NCBI GenBank assembly: GCA_002256995.1
Contig: NCGX01000010.1
Location: 1 to 64,000, forward strand
Direction of reading: 5' to 3'
Length of the DNA stretch: 64,000 nucleotides
Source of the DNA: Hydrogenophilales bacterium 16-64-40
GTDB taxonomy: Bacteria; Pseudomonadota; Gammaproteobacteria; Burkholderiales; Thiobacillaceae
The translations under genes and the position numbers were made by a program. Of the stretch, positions 15,996 through 24,735 are shown in pieces; position 1 is the stretch's first letter, and the number at the start of each line of letters is the position of its first letter. The notes beneath the pieces are model-generated. The model had not been told where the DNA came from, ran no database searches, and worked only from the letters and a program-made list of their open reading frames with translations.

Positions 15996-18137
15996 TTAGA
16001 ACTTCAGGCCTGCGATGAGCGACACCTGGTGCGATGAGTATTCGCTGTCATTCCATTTGTAGTCGTAGAGTCCCTTGACCGTCCATGCATCCCTCTCGCA
16101 GTTGCATGAGAGGAAGGTGACGCCCGCGCCGACGTTGAACAGATCACGATCCTGCTCGATGCCTTGCGCGTTGAAGCTTGCGCCGCCACCGGTGAAGGCC
16201 GCGTTCTGCTCCATCGTCGTCGATCTGAAGTCATGCAGCCACTTGGCGTGCACCTCGGGAGAGAAGGTGCTGCTGCCGGAGCGAATGACACGCTCCGCCT
16301 TCACGCCCAGGGTGGACTGAACAAAGTTGTAATCCTGGCTCTCGACACGCAGGTTCGCGGCGCCCGCGCCACTTTCCGTATAGCTGCCGACACGGAGGTG
16401 GGTCGCTTGCAATGACGCGAGCGGCGTGATGGTTGTTTCGTTCACCTGATAATGTTTTCCCACGGTGACGATGCCCGAGTATTGCTGACCGCTGTAGTCG
16501 GACGTCGCCGTACGGTTCACCCCGGGAAAGACGATGTGACGGGTGCTTTCGTAATCATTGACGCCGGCCGTCACAGCCGCTTGCACAAACCAGGGACCCG
16601 GTTCGTGATGCAGATAGCCCGTGACCTGGTAAGAATCGATGTCCGTGTTGCCCGATGAATGGTTGCCGTCGATCGAGCTGTTCGCATAGCCGCCGCCGAA
16701 ACCGACGCGGGTCTCGTTGTCCAGCGGCTTGTCGTAGGCAAGCATCAGACCGTAGGCTTCGGTATCGTATCCGTTCATGTTGGCGACGTTGTCCTGCTCG
16801 CCTTGACTGCCGAAGCCCTTCGCCCACCACTTGCCTTTTTGCTCGGCGTCCTTGCACGTATTCAAGTCTGCCGGCACATTGGGCTTGTTGGGCTCACAGT
16901 TGGCATCGCAACAAGCAGTTTGGATCTGGTCCATCTGCGCCATCCAGAGGTCTTCAAACAGCCGCGTCGTCTGCGCAGCCACCCAGGGCGCTGCCAGGTT
17001 GGTGTTGCCGGGGGCAAGTTGCGCCAGCGCATTATCGATGGCGCCCGTGGTGGGAAGGACGGCAATTGCGTCCTGAATGATCCGAAGATCGGAGCCAATC
17101 GGCGCATTCACATCCAGGATGGGGGCGATCGCCAAAGCGCCAGGCGCGGTGACCAGGGTCGACAAGGGCGCGATCCCGGTCAGCTGAATATCAACGTTGC
17201 CAAGGGTCGTCGGCAGGCCGGTAAACGTGTAACGCGGACTCGTGTTGATAACGTTTACCGGGGCGGCATTGGTACCAGATGGTGAGGAAACAATCCGGTA
17301 AGTGGTTCCGTCTGTCAGTGCGCCGGTGACGGTTGTAATCACGGTAACGCCACCGGCATCGATGGCCGAGTTACCGGTCGCGACAATCTTGCCGAACACG
17401 GAATCGCTGGCAAACGTGGTCGAAATCGTCCCGGCGGCGTTAGTGGTTAACGCCCCATTGATGGCCAGGGTATTCGCGCCAAGGTCGAACCCTAGCGCTT
17501 GCACTGCGCCGATCACCGAGGCATTGCCGCCGACCACGTTGACTTGCTTCAGGCCGCTTGCGCCACCAATGGCACCAATCACGCTGCTGCCGCCGTTGAG
17601 CGTCAAAGTACCGGTGTTGGCGGTAAGGGTTGTGATGGCGCTATTGAACAGCTGATTTGCGCCGACATTAACAAAGCCATCATTTTGAATAATGGTGCTG
17701 GCCGCAACAATGCCCGGATTGACGCTGCCATTGAAATTGACGGTTCCTGTTCCGCTGACGTTGAACGTGGTTGCAAAGACATTCCCATTGAAGTTCACCG
17801 TTGTCGCATTCGCGCCGGCCGTGATGGCATTGAACCGTTGCGAGCCTGTACCCGTGAAGCCGGAAACCGTCGAGTTGCCCTCGAACAAGATGCTGGCTAA
17901 ATTGTCACCGTCGTTCGTAATGCCGCCACCGACATCGTTAAGCGTATTGATGTTGATATCAGGTCTGACCGTCAAAAGTGCCTCACCCGTCGTATCGATA
18001 CCCGTTGCCTGCCCCACGCTGTCTACTGGGTAGTCGCCGAAGAAATAAGAAAGAGCGACTGTTTGGCGAGCCAGGCCATGTGGCGCCCAAGCCGCGATGA
18101 CAGCGGCCACTGCGGCGGTAATTAATTTAACTTTCAT
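15996..18137 (-). CDS. Type V autotransporter outer membrane beta-barrel protein
   Basis: A 713-residue secreted-passenger autotransporter. Signal peptide 1-23 (VAAVIAAWAPHGLA/RQ). Residues about 40-330 are Asn/Thr/Gly-rich beta-solenoid repeats (TVNFNGNVFATTF, TLTLNGGSSVIGAI). A segment with LRIIQDAIAVLPTTGAIDNA precedes the translocator. The C-terminal ~260 residues form the barrel (WWAKGFGSQGEQDN at its start) and end in the outer-membrane signature ...LIAGLKF. Unusual are a cysteine cluster at about 407-427 (TACCDANCEPNK ... NTCKD) in the linker and SCNCERD near 677; cysteines are generally rare in autotransporters. Ribosome binding site AAGGA precedes the ATG. The passenger function is unknown. 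Confidence 0.88.
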   Translation of the reverse strand: MKVKLITAAVAAVIAAWAPHGLARQTVALSYFFGDYPVDSVGQATGIDTTGEALLTVRPDININTLNDVGGGITNDGDNLASILFEGNSTVSGFTGTGSQRFNAITAGANATTVNFNGNVFATTFNVSGTGTVNFNGSVNPGIVAASTIIQNDGFVNVGANQLFNSAITTLTANTGTLTLNGGSSVIGAIGGASGLKQVNVVGGNASVIGAVQALGFDLGANTLAINGALTTNAAGTISTTFASDSVFGKIVATGNSAIDAGGVTVITTVTGALTDGTTYRIVSSPSGTNAAPVNVINTSPRYTFTGLPTTLGNVDIQLTGIAPLSTLVTAPGALAIAPILDVNAPIGSDLRIIQDAIAVLPTTGAIDNALAQLAPGNTNLAAPWVAAQTTRLFEDLWMAQMDQIQTACCDANCEPNKPNVPADLNTCKDAEQKGKWWAKGFGSQGEQDNVANMNGYDTEAYGLMLAYDKPLDNETRVGFGGGYANSSIDGNHSSGNTDIDSYQVTGYLHHEPGPWFVQAAVTAGVNDYESTRHIVFPGVNRTATSDYSGQQYSGIVTVGKHYQVNETTITPLASLQATHLRVGSYTESGAGAANLRVESQDYNFVQSTLGVKAERVIRSGSSTFSPEVHAKWLHDFRSTTMEQNAAFTGGGASFNAQGIEQDRDLFNVGAGVTFLSCNCERDAWTVKGLYDYKWNDSEYSSHQVSLIAGLKF

Positions 18138-18189
18138 GAGTAATCCTTAATGTTGTTTACGGCCGGAGGCGGATGGTCCGCGGATATAT

Positions 18190-18205
18190 ATAAGAAACTT
18201 CTTAT
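18190..18205. promoter_or_regulatory. Palindrome upstream of the autotransporter gene
   Basis: ATAAGAA-AC-TTCTTAT, 7-bp arms around 2 bp, in an AT-rich stretch 53 bp before the autotransporter start. It is a candidate operator or part of the promoter. The remaining bases from 18206 to 18470 show no gene. Confidence 0.4.
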
Positions 18206-18475
18206 ATTGATTTGATACAGCGTGCATTGAAGGCAACGCATGCACATGTCATTTCGCCAATGCCTAAGCACAAATGACTTGCAACGATTCCCCCTCATCT
18301 TTTCCGCGCCAATGTATCCGGGTTGCGCGAATATCTCCGTGCGCTGGCGCACACAAGGACACGCTTTTCCGCTGACCGAGCCTGTACTGGTGGCGCGGCC
18401 AGCCCGGCTGGCCCCTCAGGGGCGTTTCAGGCAAGCAGCCTTTCGAGCGCGCCCTGCATGGAGGGCGGCCGGGGT

Positions 18476-18482
18476 CTTGAAA
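18476..18482 (+). promoter_or_regulatory. Possible heat-shock (sigma-32) -35 element for the Hsp20 gene
   Basis: CTTGAAA is an exact sigma-32 -35 sequence 87 bp before the Hsp20 start. The expected CCCAT-type -10 is not seen at the right distance, so this is weak. Confidence 0.28.
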
Positions 18483-18568
18483 AATCCGCTTGCGGGTCTA
18501 GGTTGGATACGTGGCCGCTATGGCGGCTTAAACCCGTATCCGGAAAACCTGTTCGATAGGAGAATCCC

Positions 18569-19012
18569 ATGGCTAACCTCACGCGTCATGACCCTTCCAG
18601 CCTTGCCCGCTTCGATCCTTTCGGCGACATCGACGACCTGTTCCGGGGATTCTTCGTGCGGCCTGCGCTCCTGGAGGGGCAGCCGCAGATGCAGATCAAG
18701 ATGGATCTGAAGGAGGACGACAAGGCCTACACCGTGCACGCCGACATGCCGGGCGTGAAGGAGGAAGACATCCAGGTCAGCATCGATGGCAACCGGGTTT
18801 CGATCAGCGCCGAATCCAAAATGGAGAAGGAAGAAAAAGAGGGCGAGAAGGTGCTACGGTCCGAGCGCTATAGCGGCAAGGTGACGCGCAGCTTCACCCT
18901 GCTGCACGACGTCGACGAGGCCCAGGCCCAAGCCAAGTACAGCGACGGCGTGCTGGAACTAACGCTGCCGAAAAAGGCGGGCACGGCGACCAGGAAGCTG
19001 GAAATCAAGTAG
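18569..19012 (+). CDS. Small heat-shock protein, Hsp20/alpha-crystallin family
   Basis: A 147-residue ATP-independent holdase chaperone. The alpha-crystallin domain spans about 42-135, with MDLKEDDKAYTVHADMPGVK at its start, the FTLLHDVDEAQAQAKYSDGVL core and the family A-x-x-x-n-G-V-L signature. The C-terminal tail ends RKLEIK. Ribosome binding site TAGGAGAA lies before the ATG. Monocistronic, with its own terminator at 19035. Confidence 0.95.
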   Translation: MANLTRHDPSSLARFDPFGDIDDLFRGFFVRPALLEGQPQMQIKMDLKEDDKAYTVHADMPGVKEEDIQVSIDGNRVSISAESKMEKEEKEGEKVLRSERYSGKVTRSFTLLHDVDEAQAQAKYSDGVLELTLPKKAGTATRKLEIK

Positions 19013-19034
19013 TTTTTCGCATCGCAGGCCAAGG

Positions 19035-19063
19035 CGGCGCCCTTTCCCGGGCGCCGTTTTTTT
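19035..19063 (+). terminator. Rho-independent terminator of the Hsp20 gene
   Basis: CGGCGCCC and GGGCGCCG form an 8-bp stem with a TTTCCC loop, followed by seven T. It lies 22 bp after the Hsp20 stop. Confidence 0.92.
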
Positions 19064-19178
19064 GTCTGCGCGCATTGGACACCCTGGACGATAGCGTCCA
19101 TCATTCTATGGCGCGCGCCCTGGCTCAGGCAGCCAATGGCACCGCTACTCCGTTAAGTCTTGTCGACCGGATTACGCC

Positions 19179-20501
19179 ATGGAAATCCTGCTGCTGGCCG
19201 CACTGATCGTGCTGAATGGCGTGTTCGCCATGTCGGAAATCGCGCTGGTAACGGCGCGGCGCGCACGCCTGGCGCATCTGGCCGAAGCGGGCAGCGCGTC
19301 GGCTGCTACGGCGATGAAACTGCACGATGAGCCGACGCGCTTTTTGTCGACCATCCAGGTCGGCATCACCTCGATCGCCATCCTCAGCGGCATCGTCGGC
19401 GAGGCCGCGCTGGCCCGGCCGCTGGCGCTGTGGCTGCAGACCTTCGGCATGGCAACGGAAGCCAGCGGCATCGCGGCGACCGCGCTGGTGGTGGCCATCA
19501 TCACCTATGTCACGATCGTCATCGGCGAACTGGTTCCGAAACGTATCGCCCAGTTCGACCCCGAGCGCATCGCCTGCCGGGTGGCGCGTCCGATGCAGCT
19601 GCTGGCGCGGCTGGCACTGCCGTTCGTGCGCCTGTTGTCGATGTCGACCGATGGCTTGCTGCGTCTGTTGCGCAAGCGTCCGTCTGATTATCCGGCCATC
19701 CTCGAGGAGGAAATCCACGCCCTGCTGCAGGAAGGCTCGGATACCGGCGTGATCGAACAGCAGGAGCGCGAGATGGTGCGCAACGTGTTTCGTCTTGACG
19801 ACCGCCCGGTCGAATCGCTGATGGTGCCGCGCGCCGACATCGTGTATCTCGACACCATGCTGCCGCTGGAAGACAACCTGCGGCGCGTGGCCGAATCGGA
19901 CCATATGCGCTTTCCTGTCGGTCTGGGTGGGCTCGACGAGGTGCTGGGCATCCTCAACACCAAGCAGCTGCTTGATGCATTGCTGGCCGGCGCGCCGCCC
20001 AGCCTCACCGATTCGCTGCTGCCGGCTGTGTTCGTGCCGGAACGCCTCAGCGGCCTGGACCTGCTGGAGCAGTTCCGCGCGTCCGACACCCAGCTGGTGC
20101 TGGTTGTCGACGAGTACGGCGAGATCAACGGCCTGGTCATGCTGCAGGATGTGCTGGAGGCGGTGACCGGCGAATTCAAGCCGCGCAGGCTGGACGAGGC
20201 GTGGGCGGTGCAGCGCGAGGACGGCTCCTGGCTGCTCGACGGCCTGATTCGCATCCCCGAACTCAAGGACAGACTGAGGCTGAAAAGCGTGCCGGGAGAA
20301 GGCAGGGGCCGCTACCACACGCTGAGCGGGATGGTGATGTGGCTGTCCGGGAAACTGCCGCAGACCGGCGACGTCTTGGCCTGGGAAAACTGGCGACTGG
20401 AAGTGGTCGACCTCGACGGCAAGCGCATCGACAAGATACTCGCTACGCCGATTGCGCCCGCCGAAGCATCGCAGCTGGACACCCCTGACGAGCCGGGTTG
20501 A
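19179..20501 (+). CDS. CorC/HlyC-family membrane protein with CBS pair
   Basis: A 440-residue protein of the CNNM/CorC (hemolysin C) family linked to Mg2+/Co2+ efflux. DUF21 membrane domain at about 1-190 (LNGVFAMSEIALVTARRARL, then helices to about 165), a CBS-domain pair at about 210-335 (ESLMVPRADIVYL ... VVDEYGEINGLVMLQDVLEAV) and a C-terminal transporter-associated domain at about 350-425. Length and order are typical. Monocistronic. The old name hemolysin should not be taken as function. Confidence 0.9.
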   Translation: MEILLLAALIVLNGVFAMSEIALVTARRARLAHLAEAGSASAATAMKLHDEPTRFLSTIQVGITSIAILSGIVGEAALARPLALWLQTFGMATEASGIAATALVVAIITYVTIVIGELVPKRIAQFDPERIACRVARPMQLLARLALPFVRLLSMSTDGLLRLLRKRPSDYPAILEEEIHALLQEGSDTGVIEQQEREMVRNVFRLDDRPVESLMVPRADIVYLDTMLPLEDNLRRVAESDHMRFPVGLGGLDEVLGILNTKQLLDALLAGAPPSLTDSLLPAVFVPERLSGLDLLEQFRASDTQLVLVVDEYGEINGLVMLQDVLEAVTGEFKPRRLDEAWAVQREDGSWLLDGLIRIPELKDRLRLKSVPGEGRGRYHTLSGMVMWLSGKLPQTGDVLAWENWRLEVVDLDGKRIDKILATPIAPAEASQLDTPDEPG

Positions 20502-20534
20502 CGCGGGCGCGGGCGTTCCCGCGTCCGCAGCGAA

Positions 20535-21176
20535 TCAGGCCTTTTCGCCGGTCGCCAGCAGAAGCCCGCCCCACGGCAGCGCAGCGGGTACGGCCTGTTC
20601 CAGGCAACGGGCCACGCGCGTCGCGGAAGGCAGGAAAATGGCCGAGCGCAATTTCAGGTTGCGTACCGGCAAGCCGGAGAACAGCGCGTGCACTTCGCCA
20701 GCGCTATGCCAGCGGGCGCCGCGATAGGCGCCGCTGCCGCCGTCCCGGCCTTTTTGCCAATACAGCAGGCTGGACCGATTGAGCCAGCCGATCGCGAAAC
20801 TGCGGCGCGCCACTCGCACGGCCTCGGCCACAGCCTGCCGTTCGTCGTCGACAAAACACAGCGCGGCGATCGACAGCACGTGATCGAAGCCGGCGTCGGC
20901 AAACGGCAGCGCGCGCGCATCGCCTTCCACCCAGCTCACGGCCGGGCTGCTGTGGGCACGCGCGTAGTCCAGCCAGCCGGAACTGGGATCGAGCCCGGTT
21001 GCGACGAGATCGTCGGCTGCGGCGCGGCGCGTGAACCAGCCGGTGCCGCAGCCGATGTCGAGCAGGCTGTCGCCCGCCTGCGGCGCGAGCAGGCGGGCGG
21101 CCAGCGCGTATTCGGTTTCGCCGACCCAGCGCCCGCGCGCGGTGTGGTACCAGGCATCGTAGTCGGCGGGGTTCAT
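20535..21176 (-). CDS. Class I SAM-dependent methyltransferase
   Basis: A 213-residue small-molecule type methyltransferase. Motif I is LLDIGCGTGWFTRRAA (about 39-54), the acidic residue of motif II is in GLDPSSGWLDYA, and post-II is VEGDARALPFADAGFDHVLS. The substrate is unknown. It begins 4 bp after the stop of a cysteine desulfurase start-fragment and is the last gene of the minus-strand sulfur block, so co-transcription with the upstream MFS gene is likely. Confidence 0.85.
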   Translation of the reverse strand: MNPADYDAWYHTARGRWVGETEYALAARLLAPQAGDSLLDIGCGTGWFTRRAAADDLVATGLDPSSGWLDYARAHSSPAVSWVEGDARALPFADAGFDHVLSIAALCFVDDERQAVAEAVRVARRSFAIGWLNRSSLLYWQKGRDGGSGAYRGARWHSAGEVHALFSGLPVRNLKLRSAIFLPSATRVARCLEQAVPAALPWGGLLLATGEKA

Positions 21177-21180
21177 GCCG

Positions 21181-21276
21181 TCAGTGGACGGCGAAATACG
21201 GCAGCATGGCTTCCAGCACGCGCGGATCGACCGGGGTGGTGGCGTTGCAGTCGGGATAAATTGGGGGTGTGTTCAT
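21181..21276 (-). pseudogene. N-terminal fragment of a cysteine desulfurase (NifS/IscS type)
   Basis: 31 codons read [20 protein letters not shown] and then [11 protein letters not shown], clearly the conserved [23 protein letters not shown] start of PLP-dependent cysteine desulfurases. Leu-to-Pro and a Cys at the usually aromatic or Asn position suggest decay. The PLP lysine and catalytic Cys regions are absent, so it cannot be an enzyme. It may now act only as a leader peptide for the methyltransferase gene 4 bp downstream. Confidence 0.85.
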
Positions 21277-21299
21277 CTGGGAACGCTGTCGTTGTGATG

Positions 21300-22508
21300 T
21301 CAGGCCGCCGCCGCCCGGCGCAATTTTCGCTCGATGCCGATGGCCGCAATCAACGCAGCCAGCAGGAAGGGCACCACCGCAAGATTCAGGGTGGCCCAGC
21401 CGAAGCGATCATAGAGCCATCCCGCCGACAGGGTGGCCAGCGCCGTGAAGCCGAACACCGTGAATTCGTTCACCGCCTGCACCTTCAACCGCTCGGCGGG
21501 CAGACAGGCCTGGGTCAGCAGCGTGGTGCCACCGATGAAGGCAAAGTTCCAGCCGACGCCGAGCAGGATCAGCGCCGACAGAAAATTCAGGAACTCAACG
21601 CCGGACAAGGCCAGCACGACGTGGCCGAGCTGCAGGATGAACCCGGCCTGCATGATGCGCGGCGCGCCGTAGCGCGTGATCAGGGTGCCGGTGAAGAAGG
21701 ATGGCGCGAACATCCCCACCACATGCCACTGGATCACCGGCGTCACGCTCGACCCTGGCAAGCCGCAGCCTAGTATCGCCAACGGGGTCGCCGTCATCGC
21801 CATGATCATGACGGCATAGCCGATGGCGGCGCCGAAGACCGCAACCAGAAGGGCAGGCTGGCCCAGGATTTCACGCAGCGGGCGTGCGAGGCCGACGCGG
21901 GCGGCAGTTATTTTGGGAAGGCGCAAGCGGGAGAGCAGGACCAAGGCAACGAGGCTCAAGACACCCTGCGCCAGATAGGAACCGACAAAAAGTTGCCCGC
22001 CGATCCAGTCGCGCCCCCATAGTCCGAGCTGGGGGCCGAGGAAGGCCGCGACCACCCCACCGGCCACCACCAGGGAAATAGCCTTGCCAGCATGGCCCGG
22101 CCCGACGGCCTCGACGGCGGCAAAGCGGTAGTAATTGGCGAAGCCCTGGTAGCTGCCCAGCAGGAAATTGCCGATGACGAAGGCGGCAAAGTCGCTCTGG
22201 TGGAGCGCGAGCGCACACAGCAGGCTGCCGCCGATGCCCAGCAGCGCGCCGATCATAAAGCCCGGACGGCGTCCAACCCGGCGCATGAGCATGGCCGCCG
22301 GCAGCGAGGCGACAGCCGTGCCGATCACCATGCCCGCGACGGGGAGCGTCGCCAGCCCCTTGTCGGTGGCGAGCATGCTGCCGATGATCGCAGCGAGCGC
22401 CATGGACAGGACAATGGCGGACAGCATCAGGGCCTGGCTCAGCGCCAGGATCAGGATGTTGCCGCGGGATGAGGTATTCATCAGGTTCATGAAGTTTGCT
22501 GCGCACAC
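21300..22508 (-). CDS. MFS transporter
   Basis: A 402-residue, 12-helix major facilitator protein with [19 protein letters not shown] between helices 2 and 3 and a glutamine/tyrosine-rich helix 4 ([14 protein letters not shown]). The start is uncertain: MNTSSRGN at 22481 is as plausible as the first ATG at 22508. It is preceded by a frameshifted small gene and TauE on the same strand. The substrate is unknown; context suggests a sulfur compound or metal. Confidence 0.8.
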   Translation of the reverse strand: MCAANFMNLMNTSSRGNILILALSQALMLSAIVLSMALAAIIGSMLATDKGLATLPVAGMVIGTAVASLPAAMLMRRVGRRPGFMIGALLGIGGSLLCALALHQSDFAAFVIGNFLLGSYQGFANYYRFAAVEAVGPGHAGKAISLVVAGGVVAAFLGPQLGLWGRDWIGGQLFVGSYLAQGVLSLVALVLLSRLRLPKITAARVGLARPLREILGQPALLVAVFGAAIGYAVMIMAMTATPLAILGCGLPGSSVTPVIQWHVVGMFAPSFFTGTLITRYGAPRIMQAGFILQLGHVVLALSGVEFLNFLSALILLGVGWNFAFIGGTTLLTQACLPAERLKVQAVNEFTVFGFTALATLSAGWLYDRFGWATLNLAVVPFLLAALIAAIGIERKLRRAAAA

Positions 22509-22523
22509 GATGGACGAGGGCGC

Positions 22524-22840
22524 TTACGCCCCTTCCAGCATACGCTCCAGCGGGGCTTCCAGGGCCTCGGCCAGGCCGGCCAGCGCCGCTTCGTCCTGCC
22601 CGTCCGCAGCCAGCGCCGCGCACAGGTCTGCCGGCATCAGGATCACCCCATCCGCTGGCTGGGCAGAAAGTCCGTTCACCAGCAGGGAAGGAAAGCCCGA
22701 ACCATGGGCGTCCCGCTCGGTGCTGAATTCGACTTCAATGCGGGCGTCCAGTAGATCGCCAGCACCTCGGCGTAACCGGCATAGAGGGTGCATCGCCCGC
22801 CGGGAGGATGCTGGGAGACAACGCGTACATGCAAATCCAT
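22524..22840 (-). pseudogene. Small unknown gene with one frameshift
   Basis: The start MDLHVRVVSQHPPGGRCTLY lies 3 bp from the TauE stop with GGAGGG in front. After EVLA the continuation LLDARIEVEFSTERDAHGSG is in another frame. Inserting one G (GCGAT to GCGGAT near 22755) restores a continuous protein of about 105 residues ending EAPLERMLEGA. No family recognised. The composition and coding character on both sides of the break argue that this was, or is, a real gene: either a recent frameshift or a base-call error. Confidence 0.65.
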
Positions 22841-22842
22841 GC

Positions 22843-23652
22843 TTACCCTCCAATGACGCTCTTCACCAGGATATAGGTAGCGACGAACAGCAGGAACACC
22901 GCGAAGCCGCGCTTCAGGGCATCCTGTGAAAACCGGTGGGCGATCCGGGTGCCGGCAAAGCTGGCCACCACGGTGACGGCGGTGAACCCGCCCATCAGCG
23001 CCCAGTCGATGGGCACCGCGCCCATGTAGCCCGCGAAACCCGCATAGGACTTGGCGGCGACGATGGCCAGCGAGGTGCCGACCGCTATCTTCATGGGGAT
23101 GCGCGAGAGCAGCACCAGAGCCGGGACGACGAGGAAGCCGCCGCCAACCCCGACGAAGCCGGTGAGCACGCCGACGCCGATGCCGTGCAAGGCCATGTGC
23201 GCCATGCACGGGGAGAACAGGCCGGTGCAGGGCAGCGCCGCCGCATTGCCGGAGCCTTGCGGATGCAGGGATATATTTCCGGATGCAGGAATTGCGAGCC
23301 GGGCCGGCTTGAGCATGCGCCAGGCCGCCGCGTACATCACCAGGGCGAACACCGTGAGCTGGATTGCCACCGGCGTCACTACGCCGAGGCGTGCCCCGGC
23401 GTAGGTGCCGGCCACACCGAAGAGGCCGAACACCGCGGCCACCGACACGTCCACATTACCGCGCCTCCAGTTGTCCAGCGCGGCGATCGTTGCCGTCACC
23501 GCGACGATGCCCAGACTCATGGCGATGGCCGACTTGGGCGCCACGTCAAGCACGTAAAGCAGCGCCGGCGTGGCGATGATGGAACCGCCACTGCCGAACA
23601 GACCCAACATTGTTCCGGTTGCCATGCCGGCGAGGATCGCAAGGATGTCCAT
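22843..23652 (-). CDS. TauE/SafE family sulfur-anion exporter
   Basis: A 269-residue membrane protein with about 8 helices and the two internal repeats of the family: GLFGSGGSIIATPALLYVLD near residue 20 and GFVGVGGGFLVVPALVLLSR near 165, each with the glycine-rich core and an N/SG-P kink. Members move sulfite, sulfoacetate or related organosulfur anions. It lies downstream of an ArsR-rhodanese regulator gene and a dispersed repeat. The predicted role is export of sulfite or thiosulfate formed by the persulfide dioxygenase encoded upstream. Confidence 0.9.
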   Translation of the reverse strand: MDILAILAGMATGTMLGLFGSGGSIIATPALLYVLDVAPKSAIAMSLGIVAVTATIAALDNWRRGNVDVSVAAVFGLFGVAGTYAGARLGVVTPVAIQLTVFALVMYAAAWRMLKPARLAIPASGNISLHPQGSGNAAALPCTGLFSPCMAHMALHGIGVGVLTGFVGVGGGFLVVPALVLLSRIPMKIAVGTSLAIVAAKSYAGFAGYMGAVPIDWALMGGFTAVTVVASFAGTRIAHRFSQDALKRGFAVFLLFVATYILVKSVIGG

Positions 23653-23745
23653 ATCTGCCCCTTATTCAATTATTCAAGAGAATGCTTGAATAATGGGCAC
23701 AACAGGGCTTCATGTCAATGAATTATTTAGGGAGACTCTTTATTT

Positions 23746-23854
23746 GTCATTGCGAGCGCAGCGCAGCGAAGCAATCCAGAATACCCAGATGGCACAAGTG
23801 CCGGCGGAATCAACGAACGCTGGATCGCCACGGCCGTGCGGGCCTCGCGATGAC
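23746..23854. repeat. Dispersed palindromic repeat with GTCATTGCGAG ends
   Basis: A 109-bp element begins GTCATTGCGAG and ends CTCGCGATGAC (10 of 11 inverted match), with AGCGAAGCAATCC and GGATCGCC inside. This GTCATTGCGAGC...AGCGAAGCAATC type of interspersed repeat is widespread in proteobacteria and resembles a MITE. It separates tauE from the ArsR-rhodanese gene. Confidence 0.75.
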
Positions 23855-23892
23855 TGAATTAATCAGTGCTTCCTTGGCGGGCCTGAACCCGG

Positions 23893-24564
23893 TTACGCCT
23901 GCGAATCCGGCGTTCCGCTATCGACGGGGCGGCTATCGGCCTTCCACTCGGGGAAGCCGTCTTCAAGGCGGCGCGCCTGATAACCTGCTTCCCGCAAGGC
24001 TGCCACGGCCTCGAAGGCCAACATGCAGTAGGGACCGCGGCAGTAGGCGACGATTTCCTGCCCATGCGGAAGGGCCTCCAGGTGTTGCGGCAGTTCATCC
24101 ACCGGGATATTGATCGCACCGGGGATGTGGCCTGCCTGATATTCCTCAGCAGGCCGCACATCGATGACCATGGCCCCCCCTTCCTTGACCCGGGCCATCA
24201 ACTCATTGCGCCCCACGGGCGTCAGTGAGTCGCGCGTATCGAAATGCTCACGAACAATGCGTTCCACCTCGGCCAGGTGTTTCTCCGCGATGCGGCTGAT
24301 GCAGCCTATCAAGGTCGGAATCTGGTCATCCGAAAGGCGGTAGATCACCTGCAATCCTTCCTTGCGGGATTCGGCCAGGCCTGAATCCCGCAGTATCTGG
24401 AGGTGATGCGAGGTGTTGGCAACCGACATGCCCGTTGCCTGGGCCAGGGCATCCACACTCTTCTCGCCCTGTGCCAGCGTCTCCAGCAATTCCAGCCGAT
24501 TCGGGCTAGCCAGCGATTTGGCGACACGGGCGAATTGCTCGAACAGTTTTTTCTTGGGACTCAT
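23893..24564 (-). CDS. ArsR-family regulator fused to a rhodanese domain (copy 1)
   Basis: A 223-residue fusion. Winged-helix ArsR domain 8-105 (ANTSHHLQILRDSGL recognition helix 49-63) and rhodanese domain about 118-215 with VIDVRPAEEYQAGHIPGAIN and active loop C175-RGPY-C180. The only other cysteine is C88, so the Cys pair used for persulfide sensing in SqrR/BigR-type ArsR proteins is absent from the HTH; the rhodanese loop is the likely sensor. It precedes tauE on the same strand. Its probable role is derepression of sulfur-handling genes when persulfide builds up (inference). Confidence 0.9.
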   Translation of the reverse strand: MSPKKKLFEQFARVAKSLASPNRLELLETLAQGEKSVDALAQATGMSVANTSHHLQILRDSGLAESRKEGLQVIYRLSDDQIPTLIGCISRIAEKHLAEVERIVREHFDTRDSLTPVGRNELMARVKEGGAMVIDVRPAEEYQAGHIPGAINIPVDELPQHLEALPHGQEIVAYCRGPYCMLAFEAVAALREAGYQARRLEDGFPEWKADSRPVDSGTPDSQA

Positions 24565-24627
24565 AAATACATTATCCCGTAAGTCAGCCCCGTCCGTGCT
24601 GTATCGCCAATGAATCGACCCAGTGTA

Positions 24628-24726
24628 CTAATCAGCCTTTTGCCTCAAGTTTGTGCGTCCGCCAAGGCTGATGACTGTCGTCGCCCGCAGCGCGGTGATG
24701 CCGGCGAGGATCGCAAGAATACGCAT
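24628..24726 (-). pseudogene. Start fragment of a second TauE-like gene
   Basis: Reads MRILAILAGITALRATTVIS and stops after 32 codons; the intact TauE starts MDILAILAGM. Bases 24698-24717 are identical to 23624-23643 in the tauE start, with weaker similarity continuing to 24732. The body of the gene is missing. It sits directly behind the periplasmic rhodanese gene and shows that a tauE copy once followed that gene too. Confidence 0.65.
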
Positions 24727-24735
24727 GTCTGCAAA

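Noticed and set aside
23712-24113. 133-codon plus-strand frame over the dispersed repeat
   Set aside because: Made of repeat DNA and the antisense of the ArsR-rhodanese gene.
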